DNA of 64,000 nt from positions 7,318,424-7,382,423 of the forward strand of contig LR746267.1 of NCBI GenBank assembly GCA_902729315.2. Reading direction: 5' to 3'. Origin of the DNA: Spirodela intermedia (lineage: Eukaryota > Streptophyta > Magnoliopsida > Alismatales > Araceae). Under the pieces are notes generated by a model. That model was given only the letters and a program-made list of their open reading frames with translations. It was not told where the DNA came from and did not search any database. The translations under genes and the position numbers were made by a program. Shown here one piece after another: positions 42,565 through 56,520 of the stretch. Position 1 is the stretch's first letter, and each line of letters opens with the position of its first letter.

Positions 42565-45500
42565 ATGGTTTTCTCGCCGACCCTCCTCCTCCTCCCCGCA
42601 GGAGTCCTCACTTCCTCTTCATCTCTTTTTCCGAGGCCCAGGAGCGGAGTAGCCACTCTCGACGTGGCTTCTGGTGCTTCGTCTCTTCTTTGGATGGCCA
42701 ATGCCGGGGCGGGTGGTCGATCGCGGAGGCATCAGATGGCGGCCGCCGCCGCTGCTGCTTCCTGTTTTCTCGAGGTTGAGGTGGGGGAGGACTTCCCGGA
42801 CGGTTATTCGTCGTGGTACCCGAACAAGGACCCTGCGGAGAGCCGGCGGGCGGGGGTGCTGCTCCATCCAACCTCACTTCAGGGTCCGCACGGGATCGGG
42901 GACCTCGGGGACGAGGCGATTCGATTTCTGGATTGGCTTCACAGCGCTGGTTGTACCATTTGGCAGGTTTTTTTCACTCTTTATCTTGTCTTCTGTTCAT
43001 CGTCGACATTTACTATTGTTCTCTCCTGTCGTCATACGTAAGATGTTATGGTAACTTTGGACACGTAATTTGCGCGTTTCCTCTTCCTGCATCCAAAAAT
43101 TTTGTCTCTAATCCAAGTCCTATTAAATTCATTTACTAATGGATCTCCATTTCATCACGGCAGGTTCTTCCGCTCGTTCCTCCTGGGAGGAAGTCGAATG
43201 AAGATGGTTCGCCGTATGCAGGCCAGGTAAACAGGGTGTTCAAAATTTTATAGCCATATATTATACTCCGGTCGTTCCTCATTACACTAAGGTCAGATAC
43301 ATGGCCACTGGCATCAGCGACTTGTGGCTGATAATCATTGAGCCTATGACATTAAAAATGATTCATTTTCTGGCAACAGGGCATGAAAACCATTCGTGCA
43401 TTTTTATAAACACAAAATGCAGCAGGAGAATTAGGAGCCCCTCATTTCTTTCAGTTGCCCGTCCTGTCGTCGCATTCGACCCCTGACGTTCTGTTTCCCT
43501 GCTTTTTGACACATGGAATACTTGATCTCATTGAACTTTTTTATTTTGTCAGGTCCTCGATCAATTTTCATATGATATGTTGGTTTCTAATGCGTTCAAT
43601 ATCCATGCGAAGAAACCACGTCAACTCTTTTTTTTTTTACCTTTCTCTCGTCAATTAGGACTGAAGTTTGACCTTAGGGCCGAGAATAAGATAGTTATTA
43701 AAGTTGACTTGATTATTTCATGCAGGATGCAAATTGTGGAAACTCCCTATTGATTTCTCTGGAGGAGCTCGTAAAGGATGGCTTGTTATTGAAGAACGAG
43801 CTTCCAGAGCCGATGTAAGATTCTACAGGCACTTAATTTCAATTGAAAAAATTGAAGAATAATTCAAAGCTTATGATTCATTATTTTCTCCCCTCATAAT
43901 ATAATGTTACTACGGCTTTCTAGGGATCCAGAGTATGTTAACTTTGCGGCAGTTGCGGAGGTTAAAGACCCTTTGATAGCTAAGGTGTGTGAATGAAAGT
44001 TTCTAGATGCTTATGATTGATTATATTCCCATTTTTTTCTGGTAGAATCGTTCTCCAGTGCCTACCTGCTTAGGCAATCAACACATTCTGTGGTCATATA
44101 TGAGACACTTCAGATTCGAGTAAAGTGTTTGTTGTTAATTTAAACACTTTTGGTTCTTATTCTCTTTTGTTATCTCGTAGTAGATTTATGTAAAAGCGAG
44201 TTTCATTTTTGGTAGTGGAGATGGGAAGGCCTCATGCCATCAGGACACTAGTAACTTAGGTATCTATACAGCTCATCATTGGATATCTGGGTGGACTGCA
44301 AGCTATGCGCACTAAGTGGAGCGTTTTAATGGTTTGGTATCTATGTAATGATAAATAAAAAATAAAAAATCATTCTTTTGTGAGTTGTAGATCCTTCAAT
44401 GCATAATACTGTCGATCAACGTTTGTGGCAGGTGAACCTCCTCCTCCCCTCTTATTGGACATAACCTTTGTCGTGTTGATGCAGTCAACTTATGGAGTTT
44501 TCATTCCTTTTATTTTTCTCTCGGCTAATTTACTGTCCACTAATTGGTTATCCGTTAGCAAAGTGTTTTTGGTGTTCATTGTAGTTCAGTTAGTAGATGC
44601 AACTTTTTATCTCCATTCAATGAAAACTTTTAGAAAAATGATACGATTATTATCAAGAACCTTGACACAACCTAGAATATTCCTGGATATCAAGTTACTG
44701 CTTTTAATTTAATACTATTCTGTGTAGTTGGGAAAAAATACTCCTTCTTAAATATTCAATGTGTCTCTGGGATTTAGATTTTTTATTTTGGTATTATATA
44801 GTCGCACAGATACATTTTCTATTGCTAATCCATGGTCAGGCCGCAGAGAGGCTCCTTTCAAGTGAAGGACGACTGAAAACACAGTTTGAGGAGTTCCGTA
44901 GGGATCCTGAAACTAGAGGTGGGTTCTCTTTTACTTGTTTTGGTGCTTTTCTCTGACGGTCTATTTTGGTTTATGAAAAGAAATTAAGCAATATTCCATT
45001 ATCATTGGATGCCTATGTCAAAAAACAATATAAAAAAGGCTCCGACATAGGTTCTTGGCCATAAATGTTATTTACTGTGATATCGTTTTGGATTTCTTTG
45101 CAAGAGGGGCTGAGCTGGGCTAGTAACTATCCAGAGCAAAATACTCCGCCGTCAAAGCTGATAGTGCCTTGAATGGTTCCTTTTTTATTATATGCACTGC
45201 CTTTAGGACTACAAGAGGCTTACCACAAGTAGATTCTCTGAGCTGCCATTCAAAATGGCTGACTACTACTTTCTGATCAAGATTGGCCATGATAATTCAA
45301 TTATGCAAAACCGTGCTCCGGATGATTGAATTAGATTTCGAGTGTGGCTTATCTCCTTCTCTTACTATTTACTATTGGATTTTATTTTAAGCTAGTTCAG
45401 ACATAAATGCCATTTGACTATGCTATTATTAGAATTCCAACGTTTGTTCATCATCTTGAGTGGACTATTAAGTACGCTAGTTTTGTGGTGTGTCTACTTC

Positions 45501-48500
45501 AATACATTTGTTGTTTATCAAGAAAAATATGTGTTACCACAGCAGTCCTAATAAAGATCTCAATGATGCTTCTTAATTTTGGCCTCTCAGGACGAGAACA
45601 GCAATTCTGTGGCATCTATGCTCCAGTGCTCATTCTTTTTAGCAAGAAAATGTATATGATCACACTGTTTCCGATTCGTAGGCATACCAGCAAAACTTGT
45701 AGATAGGCATCATTCGGTCTCTTGGATCCCTATTGAATAGAATCCAATTCTTACAATTTCGGAAAAAAAATTGGGGCGTAAACTTCTCTTCAGTACCGGG
45801 CCAAAAAATAAACTTTGTCACAGTTGTTCTAGTGAGTAATCTCATCGATTTTCTGAACAAGTGTAAATTTGTTACATTGGCAGCACTTAAAACAAGATAT
45901 ATTTCTTTATAAGCTGATTCAAGCTATAAAAAATAAACGATATTATGTTGTTTTTTATCTCATTTATTTTATTTTTTATAATTATTTTCGTATTCTTTAT
46001 CTATCTTAATCCTTTGCATGTTTCGCTTGTCTAACTTTGCATTTAATTTGTGGGTAACAGTTAACAACTGTGTGCCGTCCTTTCAGGTTGGCTTGAGGAT
46101 GCTGCTCTTTTTGCAGCAATCGACAACAGTCTTGACAAATTTTCTTGGAATGAGTGGCCTGAACCCTTAAAAAATCGTCATCTTGCTGCCCTGGAAGAGG
46201 TTCATCAGAACCACAAGGATTTTGTATGTGCTGTTGGAGTCACATGGATCTCTGCCAAGAAAAAATCATTAGTTCTCGATATTTCTCATGGTTTCGCCTA
46301 TTTTTCATGTTTTGTGATGCAGATAAATATATTCGTTGCTCAGCAGTTCTTATTTCAGAAACAGTGGCAGAGAATTCGTGACCATGCAAAGGAAAAAGGA
46401 ATTCGGATTATGGGCGATATGCCCATTTATGTGGGTCACCACAGTGCTGATGTTTGGGCCAATAAAAAATCATTTCAACTGGTGATCTTACCATAGACTA
46501 CATGGCCATTTTTTCCTAGTGCTAATGGGAGGAGTACTGGCACTCAGTGAGTGATTTTTTTCCCATCTGCAGGACAGGAGCGGTTTCCCTACTCTAGTTA
46601 GTGGTGTTCCCCCAGATGCTTTCAGTGAAACAGGTCAATTGTGGGGCAGGTCATCATCCTCTTTTTGAAGAATGGGTTATAATTTACATTTTTTCTCGAA
46701 AATATCATATTAAGATTAATGATTGATCATTTTGTTGACAAGGACTTCACAACCAAATTTTCACCAAGTCTGATTCACCTACTAGAAAATACCTTTGTTT
46801 TTATGCAAAATCATATTATCCTCTGTTTATCTAACCGATTTCATGATGTGCTATGCGGAGATCAGACCTCTTTTTGGTTCCTCTAAATAGTTTTGAGACG
46901 TCCATACAGAATTAGGAACAAGGGATATATGATTCCCATCTAAGATGCTTGGACATTTTATATTGTCTGAATTCAGGTTCGGTTGCATACTGAGCTATAG
47001 TTTATTTCTGTTTCCACCCCAATATCCCATTTTCTGAGAAACCCTAACGCTAAATCACCAACCATTCTAAGAACTGCTATTTGCAAATGGTTTAGTATAA
47101 TTTATTTTTTTTAGATTTCCATGCACTCATTACAAAAGTATGCTGCTCAATCTCTTTCCTTCAAATGGAAGCTTTATCCTTTTTTAATGTCGACTTTCAT
47201 AAATACTCACCATTTCATCATGATTCTTGGTTTTGCTTTCATGAACATATTAATCATGGATTATATCCTCTTGTCTTTGGGCGAGTGTAGTTGCTGATGA
47301 AATTATAATGACAAAAGCTCTCAAAGATTCCAAGAGTTGGTATATGTGTAAACATGGAACTTGTTTTCCATTTGAGGAATACGGCAAACGAAAGTCACTT
47401 TGAACAGGCTTACTTACACTTTAGACTAAAACACGTCCACAACTCTGCTTGTGATCCCTAGAAATTCCACGTAATATTTCAGAAATCTTGGAATTTCTAG
47501 CTCGGTTGTTTTTTCACCAGGGCTCAGTCATGTGATAATATTTCTACTGTTTATGGAAATATATATTTTTATTTATATTTCGTATTTTAGCCATTTATGA
47601 TTTCCTTTTGGCTGTCAGTCCTCTCTACGATTGGAAGGCTATGGAGAAGGATGGATTTCCTTGGTGGATAAAAAGAATAAAACGTGCCCTTAACCTATAC
47701 GACGAATTCCGTATTGACCATTTCCGGGGATTTGCAGGCTACTGGGCTATTCCATCAGGTAGATTTCGTCAAAAGTATTAATTTTTTCATGGTTATGACC
47801 AAAGTTTCATGCCCATACATCGCGCATTATTTTCCATATTGATGAAACAGTTCATTCTATGCCCTCTGGATGAGTAACACACTGATTTCTTGCTGCAGAG
47901 GCAAAAGTGGCAATTGACGGAAGATGGAAGGTGAGATCCACATGATTCTCCCCATGTTCTATGCTTCATTTCACCCCCCATGTTATATGCTTCTTTGCTT
48001 CCACAACCTAGGCTGGACCGAAAAAAGCATTATTTGATGCTATTTTTGGAGATGTCGGGAAGCTCAGCTTGATCGCGGAAGATCTGGTAAGCTTACTAAG
48101 GCCATTCCTTTTTTAGTAACTTGTTTATTTTTTCATCTTTTAGCTTTCGAAAAAAATTAGTAAGCACACAGCAGACCGTTTATTTCAGATAATTATTAAT
48201 CGCCGTTTGTGTTGACACTCATATAGGGTAGGGTCTGTGTTTGACCTATGCTTGTATGGTCGCCATTATCTGGCATAGGTTGACTTGGATGAGGATTTCT
48301 TTCCAGTAATGTGACTCTGGACCCGCCTCCCATAGGAGGTCAACGTCGTCCTCCCCTTTAGGAAACATTCTTAGCAGCGCGATTCGTGCATGCATGCAAA
48401 AAATAAACCATACGAATCGACTACTGGCCGTGCATGGAAGCATCTCTCGGAGGTTTTTAAATAATGTTTTATTTTTCTATTTTTCTTTTTCTTTATATGC

Positions 48501-49854
48501 ACATTTCCGCACCATTATTTTGGGAATTAAATAGTTAATTTATGGCATCTGATACTGGAAAAGGGGAAATGCCATCTGCCATTATTGCTGATAGTATGCT
48601 AAATAAGCATCCAAATGGCTCGTTTTCAAACAGGGTGTAATAACCGAGGATGTCGTCCAGTTGAGGAAATCCATTGGAGCTCCCGGAATGGCTGTTCTTC
48701 AATTCGGTAACTAACTGAGAAGAACCCAGAGAACGAGCCGCTCATCATCTACCTATGAGAACTCAGAATCCTCTCTGAAAACTTCCTCCTCTGTTGTGTC
48801 CCAGCATTTGGGGGCGGCCCAGATAACCCTCATTTGCCTCATAATCACGAGCCCAATCAGGTGGTCTACACCGGGACCCACGACAATGACACGGTAAGAT
48901 GAAGCTTAGATCTCATATGCCTTCCTATTTATGGTAATCATTCGCCGATCTTTTATCTGGGCATCACTCATAAATTCATAAAGTCGGGGGCTTTTGCTGT
49001 CTGTCATCTTGCAGGCTCTTGGTTGGTGGGAAAACATGAGCGACGGGCGAGAGAAATCTCGGGTGGGTTCCAATATTTTGGCGCGTCGTTCACTAATTGC
49101 TTGGGGAGTGGGGGTTATTCCGCGTGTGGTGATTGTGATGGGGTGGATTTTGCTGGATGAATTTTGCTCTGTGAAGGTACTGAAATATCTCGGAGCGAGC
49201 AAAGAGGAGGACATCCCTTGGGCGCTGATCGAGGCGGCTCTGGGGTCTGTGGCTCGCACAGCCATCGTTCCCCTACAGGACGTCCTCGGGCTGGGGAACT
49301 CGGCCCGGATGAACATCCCGGCGACCCAAGTGAGCTCATTTTATCCCACTTCTGAATTTCTCTCTACTCCAACCTTCCACCCGACCCTAAACCAGGCAAT
49401 ACACAGAGAGAGAGAGAGAGAGAGAGAGTAGAGTAGAGACGGATTACAGTGAGTAGTAGAGTAGAGAGAGGGAGAGAGTATAGAGTAGAGCAGATTAGAG
49501 AGAGAGAGAGAGAGAGTCACGTGGCAATGAAGAAGCCGGATTTTGGTTGGTCCCTGTATAGAAGCAGCCTGTATCCGGCGGTGTATGGGAGTCCGGGCTG
49601 GGCCTATTTCGATTTCGGGGCCTGGCTTTGTGGCCCAAGTCCGGAAAATGCCGAGCATGCCTCTCTCTCTCTCTCTCTAGAGTGATGACTCCAGGTTTCT
49701 TGCCGTGGGGTCAGTGACACCAATTTCTCTTCTCTCCCTGCAGCTGGGCAACTGGCGATGGAGGATTCCGGCCTCGACGAGCTTCGATTCTCTGGAACCC
49801 GAGGCCAAGAGGCTGAGCGACTTGATTTCGCTCTTCAACCGTCGTCACCACTGA
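42565..49854 (+). CDS. DPE1: Plastid 4-alpha-glucanotransferase (disproportionating enzyme 1)
   Basis: GH77 enzyme that transfers maltooligosaccharide units during starch turnover in the plastid. Sixteen exons: 42565-42966, 43164-43226, 43726-43814, 43924-43984, 44840-44918, 46087-46223, 46323-46481, 46573-46649, 47619-47758, 47899-47930, 48012-48086, 48634-48706, 48805-48893, 49015-49062, 49177-49329, 49744-49854. Phases agree; 595 residues. The N-terminus is Ser/Leu-rich (transit peptide). Then AGVLLHPTSLQGPHGIGDLG, GDMPIYVGHHSADVWAN, the nucleophile Asp389 in RIDHFRG, acid/base Glu436 in AEDLG, and Asp489 in TGTHDNDT. All three catalytic acids are present. The ATG at 42565 is the first in frame in the exon. 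Intron 49063-49176 is 114 bp, in frame and without stops. Confidence 0.93.
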
Positions 49855-50118
49855 GCCCCACCGGAGTAGTACCTTTCTGTGCCCTCTGGCTTTCAATCCT
49901 TTGTACCTTGCGCCAATGAATCACCTCGGCAAAAGACCATGCAGAGAATAAAACCCATCGACTTCGTCGCTGGATGATGTGAGTAGAGAGCGGCGGCATC
50001 AAATCGGCTGCGACGTGTGGAGAACGAACGATCTTATCACTTAATCCCTTTGTAAATCTTTTTTTCCCAAGAATAACCCGCTGGCAACCAACCTTTCTCT
50101 CTGCGCGCCGATCCTCGC

Positions 50119-53100
50119 TCACTTTTTTTCCCCGGGGTTTTCTATCGCCTCGATGCACTCCATCACGGGGGCTTTCCTCGCCATGGCCGCCATCAGGGCC
50201 TCGTGCGCCGCCCTGTTATTCTTCAGCAGCGACGCCGCGAACAGAACCTGCTGTCAAGATTATTTATTATTCTCCGCGGCGGAGACGAACGAGAACTAGA
50301 AGAAGTAGAGCGCCGGCGGTGAGCAACTCACCGCCCATCTGGTGAGATTCTGCTGCTGCTCCTTGCTTATCTGCGCTTTGGTCCTGTTTATAAGTCTCTG
50401 AAGAGATAAGAGAAAGAAAGGGAGAGAGAGGTGAGATGGTTTCAAGTAGTAATGGAGAAGAGAAGAGGATATAATGATGGCCAGAGCGGCGACCTGGAGG
50501 GTGAAGAGATCCGCCGACTGGCCGACAACCTTGTCGTATCTCAGCCCCTCGGCAGCCAGGCCAGCCATGCACACCACCGCCAACCTGCGGTCCAACCCAG
50601 GACAGGAGTCAACGGCGCAACGAAAATATCCGCGATTTTTCTGTTAGAAAAGGGAAAAAGTCAACGCGTCGAGATCTCTGTACCTGTCTAGTTCTTTGTC
50701 GTCGAGTTGCCCGCTGTAGATCAGCTTCTGGAGTCTCTCGTTGAGCAGGTTGATGTGCTCCTTGCCGATGTCCAAGGAGTAGTCCAGAATGGGGAGGCCC
50801 ACCAGGTACGCCACTGGACATTCCATACAGAAACAATGGCGTCATTTCTTCCACTCCACCCATCCACGTCGACGGAGAAAGACTCCGAGAAATAGAAAGC
50901 AGAAAAAAACCAGGTGAAAAGTCACGAAGAACTCATCATCCCAAAATTAGAAAGAGGAACGAAAACCCAGGTGAAGACACGAAGGGAGCGGAGAGGGACT
51001 CGATTTCACAAAAAAGGAGTGAAATAGAAGAGATTTTCGAGCTTAGACGGGGGAATCTTAGATTCCATGGGCACCGCGACGCTTTGATTTCTGCTGTCTC
51101 CGGGGGGAGGAGGAGGAGAGTAGACAAGAGGGCGCGTTCCATCTGATTTTCACTTACCGAGAAAATGCGCTGCCTCATGACTGGTGATCCTGTCCTGGTA
51201 GTCGGGGAAGAAAGCTGAGAAAGCTCCGATCCCCGCCTGAAGAAGGCTGCGAAGAAGAAGAATAACAAGCATCAGCTGTCACTTTTCTCAGGGGTCCTCA
51301 TTATAGAATAAAATAATATGGGCCGCCCCGAATGTATGCGTGATTTATGCCTCCTTTCAGCTTAGCAGGGAAGTGATGAATATGTGGAGAAATATATTCA
51401 TGGTAACAAAAAAAAAAAAAGGAAGAAGAAGATCCATTTCACAATTTGTGCAGATCCCCCAATTCGATTGTGTAGAGTACTTAGAAAGCTTTGGGCCTCC
51501 AAAATATATGCTAAATATAGCCATCTGACGGTCACTAATGCTCTCTAAGAAAGAAAAAGATATGATGGAAATATGAACACAATAAAAACGCTCTTGTTAA
51601 CAGCAAGCATGACCCGCCATCCGACTCCCATAATAATCAATGATAATATATGAAAAGAATCTAAACTTTCAAGGGTAAATTCATTCGTCCTTCTAACGCA
51701 AAAGACCTTCCCGATATTAGCATCTTGTAGGTTTGCAAGCCTGAGGAGCCTGACGGGCATTCACAGACCGTGAAATAAAAGGAAATATCGTTCTTAAACA
51801 CTTGGTTGGATGTGAGCTGGACTCGTCTATAGGCGTTAGTGACAGAGAGGGTAGTTTATCTGGTACCTCAGGATCTGTATGTTTACGTGGTTCTGAAGGT
51901 GGACGAAGGCCCCTCGCAATGATACAATACTGCAAGGCTGGCCTTATTCTGAATTTGGGTATCGTCATCCTATTAATACCTTCTTCGTCATATTCTGCGG
52001 AACGCAATGCGCTGGTCAAATAAAATCTCCTAAAAAATATGAAAAGAATAAAATATTTTAAACAAGTCCCTGTCGATGTTGTAGATCCCTTCGACTTGGA
52101 AATGTGGGAACATTGAAAATTATTTTTTATTCCCCCTATTGATAGTAAACCCAGTAAATTAGAGAATATCAAGTTTTTTAGTTGGGCATCAAGAAGAGGG
52201 AATATCTTCAACTGCAAAGAATCTTACCCAGGAGAAATGCTCCCCACAGCCAGGACAATCAAAGAAATGCTTCCAATGAGGTAGGGCACGAAAAAACCCC
52301 AATCCTGTAAAATCCAATAGTTAGAACAGAAAATAAATCCACATATATCCATATGTGAATTATATCAATACAGAACCAGATAATTTCGGAATTCATGCTT
52401 TCGGGGATATAGAACAGAATACAAAGTTTGTTCAACAAAGAATAGACGCGTCACAGAGACCAGTTCTGATTTCATAGATAGGACATTGACAACTTCTGTA
52501 TGAGGAGCATCATCGTCAGCAACATCACCACAAGCCCTACAACAATAACCTATAATCGTATGAATACTGTGCAAAAATCATGGACCCAACTTCCCGAGGG
52601 ACAACTAAGAAATTTCTTTGAGGGATGAAATAAGGTTTGGAAGAGAGCACTATAAACTAGATTGACCGACAGAAACAGATGATAGTTAAAATAATTGACA
52701 CATTATATTGCGAGCAGTATAGATGAATACCAATGTGTTTGTATTTGATTTCAAAAATAGGATTCCCCAGAAAATCACAGTATCATAATAAGTAATGAAA
52801 AATATGACAACAAATGAGAATTAGACTGACCTCACCTCTCCTAAGAACCCTGGTTCTGCCATTAAGCCTAAAAAATATCACCCATCATACATGACCCAGC
52901 CTCTGGTTCTCTATTGTTTATGTCATTACATATCACACATTTTTCCCTCGCCACATACAACAGTAATGCATAAATAGTCCAACTCTTCATCCTCATTCCT
53001 GACCTTCCAACTACCCTGTAGTGTATTTCTAGCGTCTATAAAAAAATGTACCATTGACTCAACACACATCTACAGTTACACACGATCAACATCTCATGGA

Positions 53101-55186
53101 TTTATTTATTGATGGAATGCCAGAAGGCGTGCAATTCGAGCTCACTCAGGCGGTTGAACTTACTCATACGGGATGAGCTAATATCTCAAGCACGCAACAG
53201 GGAAGATTAATTTATTTATTTTTATGCTAAAGCTCAAAGGATATCATCAACTTCAAAGCGTAATAGGAATCAATTTTCCGCAGCTCTCAGAAAATACTTA
53301 AGATCAATTCAGCAGCTGGTCTAGCATCAGCTTTGATAAAATTTTACGGCAATATGGCGTTTTACATGGTTCATATTGGAAAAATAAGAGTCAAAATAAA
53401 ACAAAAAGATGTTTTGAATAACAAAAAGTTTCAAATAGTTGAAAATTAACCTCAAGAATATCAAATCGGAGTATTTTGAATCAAAGAATGAAAGTTTCAG
53501 ACAGTACCCCAGGGAGTTGCCCAGCAAGAACGCCCAAGAATCCTGTGGTTCCCACAACCGTGAAAAGAAACGCAGCCTGTGTTACTGGGAGCCATCAGTT
53601 ATTTAACGAAAATTGAAGGCTAATAAGAAAGAACATGGGTCTTCCATTTATGATTACAGAAAAAACAAGCTTTCTAGTTTCAGTTGGATTACATTGAGCC
53701 AGCCAGACATTATTTCCAGTAGTTCACCGTTCAGGTGCAATAAAGAATTTCCATCAACAGAAACAACTTTTTTAAAAATTCCAGATTGCCAATCTCCTTT
53801 ATCATTAGTGAGATAATGAAAAAAAATCCTACGTGTAGAAGGTTTTAGAAATTTTCTATTCGTTTTTAAAGGGGGCAACTATAAAGAGACATATTTCCAG
53901 CGAGTAGGCCTTGCACGTTCGAACTTACATCATTTCTAACACTTGGAATTGCAAGGTTCTCAGCATTTTGAATCCCAAGAGTTGTGAGCTCCCGCAGAGA
54001 TGTCTGTGCAAAATTTTCAAAACTGTTATATGTTTAATCCACCGGGAGATTTACGAAATAAAAATGGTTATGAGGAGCGGATGAACAAAAGACAGTTGTT
54101 GATGTGACTAGAACTTGAATAGGATATGAATCAGTGGTGACAGAATGGAGAGCTGACCGTTCTGCGTGAAACATATGGCTGAGAATTCCATTTCTTGGCC
54201 CACTCGTTTTGACTTAGCAGATCAAGCGCCTCTTTGACCGCATCAGCATCTTTCTGCAACCAGAAAAGTATGAGAATACCTTCCAACAAAATAAATAGTC
54301 CGATGTCAACCCCGAAATAAAGACCACAGATGAAAAAACTTGTTCAATAAATTTGCTTCAAAACAGTTGTCGTTATATGATGATTAAACGAAATCCGGGA
54401 AAAGCAAAGGATGCCTTAAATGGTCAAAAATATTATTCTACATGGATCGGGTAGGCTGAATACTCCAACCGAAAAGAAGAGTCTCCAGAATCTAGGTCTA
54501 ATAAAAATGTGACAAACGATATTGGTGTTAAAGAGGCTAGAAAAAAATGAATAAAGAATACTGATGTCAAGGGTATCTGAGGCTGATAAGACTCGACTGT
54601 TCAACATATCGATATTATTAAATTATATCTAAATATCATATTCTACCAGGCGTTGCAATAAAATCTGATACACTTCAAACGGAAACATCCACCTCGTTTG
54701 TGCTGTGCGTGAATATAACGGAACAAATTTAGCTTGTACGAAGACCTCTACGAATACGTAGCCGCCGCAATTCAATCATAAAATTGAATGTGGATACTAA
54801 AAAACATACTTCCTTACATTATTCACGGATCGCATAGCCCCATGACGTCAGTCTCCAACTCAACCACGGTACCGAATCAGATCGGAAACGGAGGTAATTC
54901 GTACAGAGACCGTTAAAACGGTTCGCGACGCAAATAATCACGACAAATTTCGAGAAAATTTACAAATGGCGGATTCAAAAAGGAGAGACACAGAAGAAAG
55001 AGCACGGTCAAGGCGGGAAACCTTGGAGATGGCGGTCTGCAGCGTCTCCAAGTTGATCTGTGGAGCAGTCGGCAACGCTTCAGCATAACATTTTCCCACC
55101 CGAAGTCCTCGGGAGCCACTGCGTCGATGGAGAACGGAGCTTGTGGTTAGCCGGAGATGGAGAACAGAGGTCAGGGAGGCCACCAT
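50119..55186 (-). CDS. Plastid membrane protein with HEAAH metalloprotease-like motif (At5g27290 type)
   Basis: Ten exons: 55186-55022, 54253-54158, 54003-53929, 53576-53508, 52304-52228, 51246-51158, 50813-50684, 50584-50494, 50397-50332, 50247-50119. Phases agree; 328 residues. The N-terminus is Ser/Arg-rich (likely transit peptide). Two hydrophobic stretches (AAFLFTVVGTTGFLGVLAG and FFVPYLIGSISLIVLAVGS, about 113-155) look like membrane helices. HEAAH at 184-188, followed by LDYSLDIGKEHINL and AGLAAEGLRYDKVVGQSADL, resembles the peptidase M41 (FtsH) protease fold without its AAA ATPase. I recall the Arabidopsis relative only as a stress-regulated protein; protease activity is unproven. One donor (exon 50584-50494) reads GTCGCC, which is weak. 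Confidence 0.85.
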
Positions 55187-55193
55187 CGTCAGA

Positions 55194-55198
<5 letters not shown>

Positions 55199-55225
<27 letters not shown>
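55199..55225. repeat. (CT)n microsatellite in the leader of the HEAAH gene
   Basis: Reads as (GA)n in the sense of the gene and ends about 13 bp before its ATG. Confidence 0.9.
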
Positions 55226-55729
55226 ACTCCTTTCGCTCTGCCACCCGCCTTGGATGTGGTGCCAGACATATGGTTCCCAGCGGGCCGAGTATTTATACAT
55301 GACCAATATTATCACATAAACTCCAGAAAAATTTTAGTATTTGTCCGAATATAGTTTTTAAGTCCTTAACAATGCGTGGGGCCCAAACTTAAGGGGCGCA
55401 GTTTTAAGAAGTACGTGGAATAGCCACAGCCTCCAGATACGCTTTCGAAGCCCACTTAGGGGGCTTCACTTGGGCCCATGGTTGATGGACCCCGTGGGCC
55501 GGAGATGGAAACGATACCTGCAGAATTACGCGTTTGAGAGGCCCATTTATTATGGAAACCCATGTCGGCACAATGGACGACTTGTGTACTTCGGGCTTCG
55601 AAAAATGGGCTGCATATAATCATGAAGGCAAGGGAAAGGGGTGTGCGTGTATAAACGGTTCCTGCTGTAATGCATTCCCGCGAAGTGCTGGTCAGAATCC
55701 ATTCTGAGACGATTTCAGGAAGTCGTGTT
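55226..55729. other. Promoter side of the HEAAH gene
   Basis: About 500 bp of non-coding sequence between the leader microsatellite and the minisatellite. Nothing else recognised. Confidence 0.4.
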
Positions 55730-55975
55730 ATCCTCCCTCTCTCTCTCTCTTTCCCCCCTGATTTCCCTCATCTTCCATATTATCACTTCAAATTGGTCAA
55801 ATCCATCTACATCTCTCTCTCTCACTCTCTCTCTTCCCCCCTGATTTCCCTCATCTTCCATGTTATCACTTCAAATTGGTCAAATCCATCTACATCTCTC
55901 TCTCTCACTCTCTCTCTTCCCCCTTGATTTCCCTCATCTTCCATATTATCACTTCAAATTGGTCAAATCCATCTA

Positions 55976-56017
<42 letters not shown>

Positions 56018-56520
56018 TCCCCTGATTTCCCTCATCTTCCATATTATCACTTCAAATTGGTAAAATCCGTCTACATCTCTCTCTCTCTTGCTCCCCTGAT
56101 TTCCCTCAGCTTCCATATATCACTTAAAATTGGTCAAATCCATCTACATCTCTCTCTCTCTCCCCCCCCTGATTTCCCTCATCCTCCATATTATCACTTC
56201 AAATCGGTCAAATCCATCTACATCTCTCTCTCTCTTCCCCCCCTTATTTCCCTCATCTTCCATACTATCACTTCAAATTGGTGAAATCCATCTACATCTC
56301 TCTCTCTCTCTCTTCCTCCCCTGATTTCCCTCATATTCCATATTATTGGTAAATCCATCTACATCTCTCTCTCTCTCTCCGCCCCCATGATTTCCCTCGT
56401 TTTCCATGTTATAACTTAAAATTGGTCAAATCCGTCTACATCTTTCTCTCCCCACCCCCCCACATTGCCATCATCTTTCATATTGTCACATAAAATTGGT
56501 CAAATCCGTCTACATCTCTC
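55730..56520. repeat. Pyrimidine-rich minisatellite, about ten units of 66-98 bp
   Basis: Each unit has a conserved part (CTGATTTCCCTCATCTTCC, then ATTATCACTTCAAATTGGTC, then AAATCCATCTACAT) and a CT tract of variable length. The GATTTCCCTC core starts near 55760, 55843, 55926, 56024, 56098, 56171, 56244 (TTATTTCC variant), 56323 and 56389, with a worn unit near 56463. The first two spacings are both 83 bp and those units are nearly identical, suggesting recent expansion at the left end. Open frames through it code only Ser/Leu repeats and are not genes. Confidence 0.93.
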
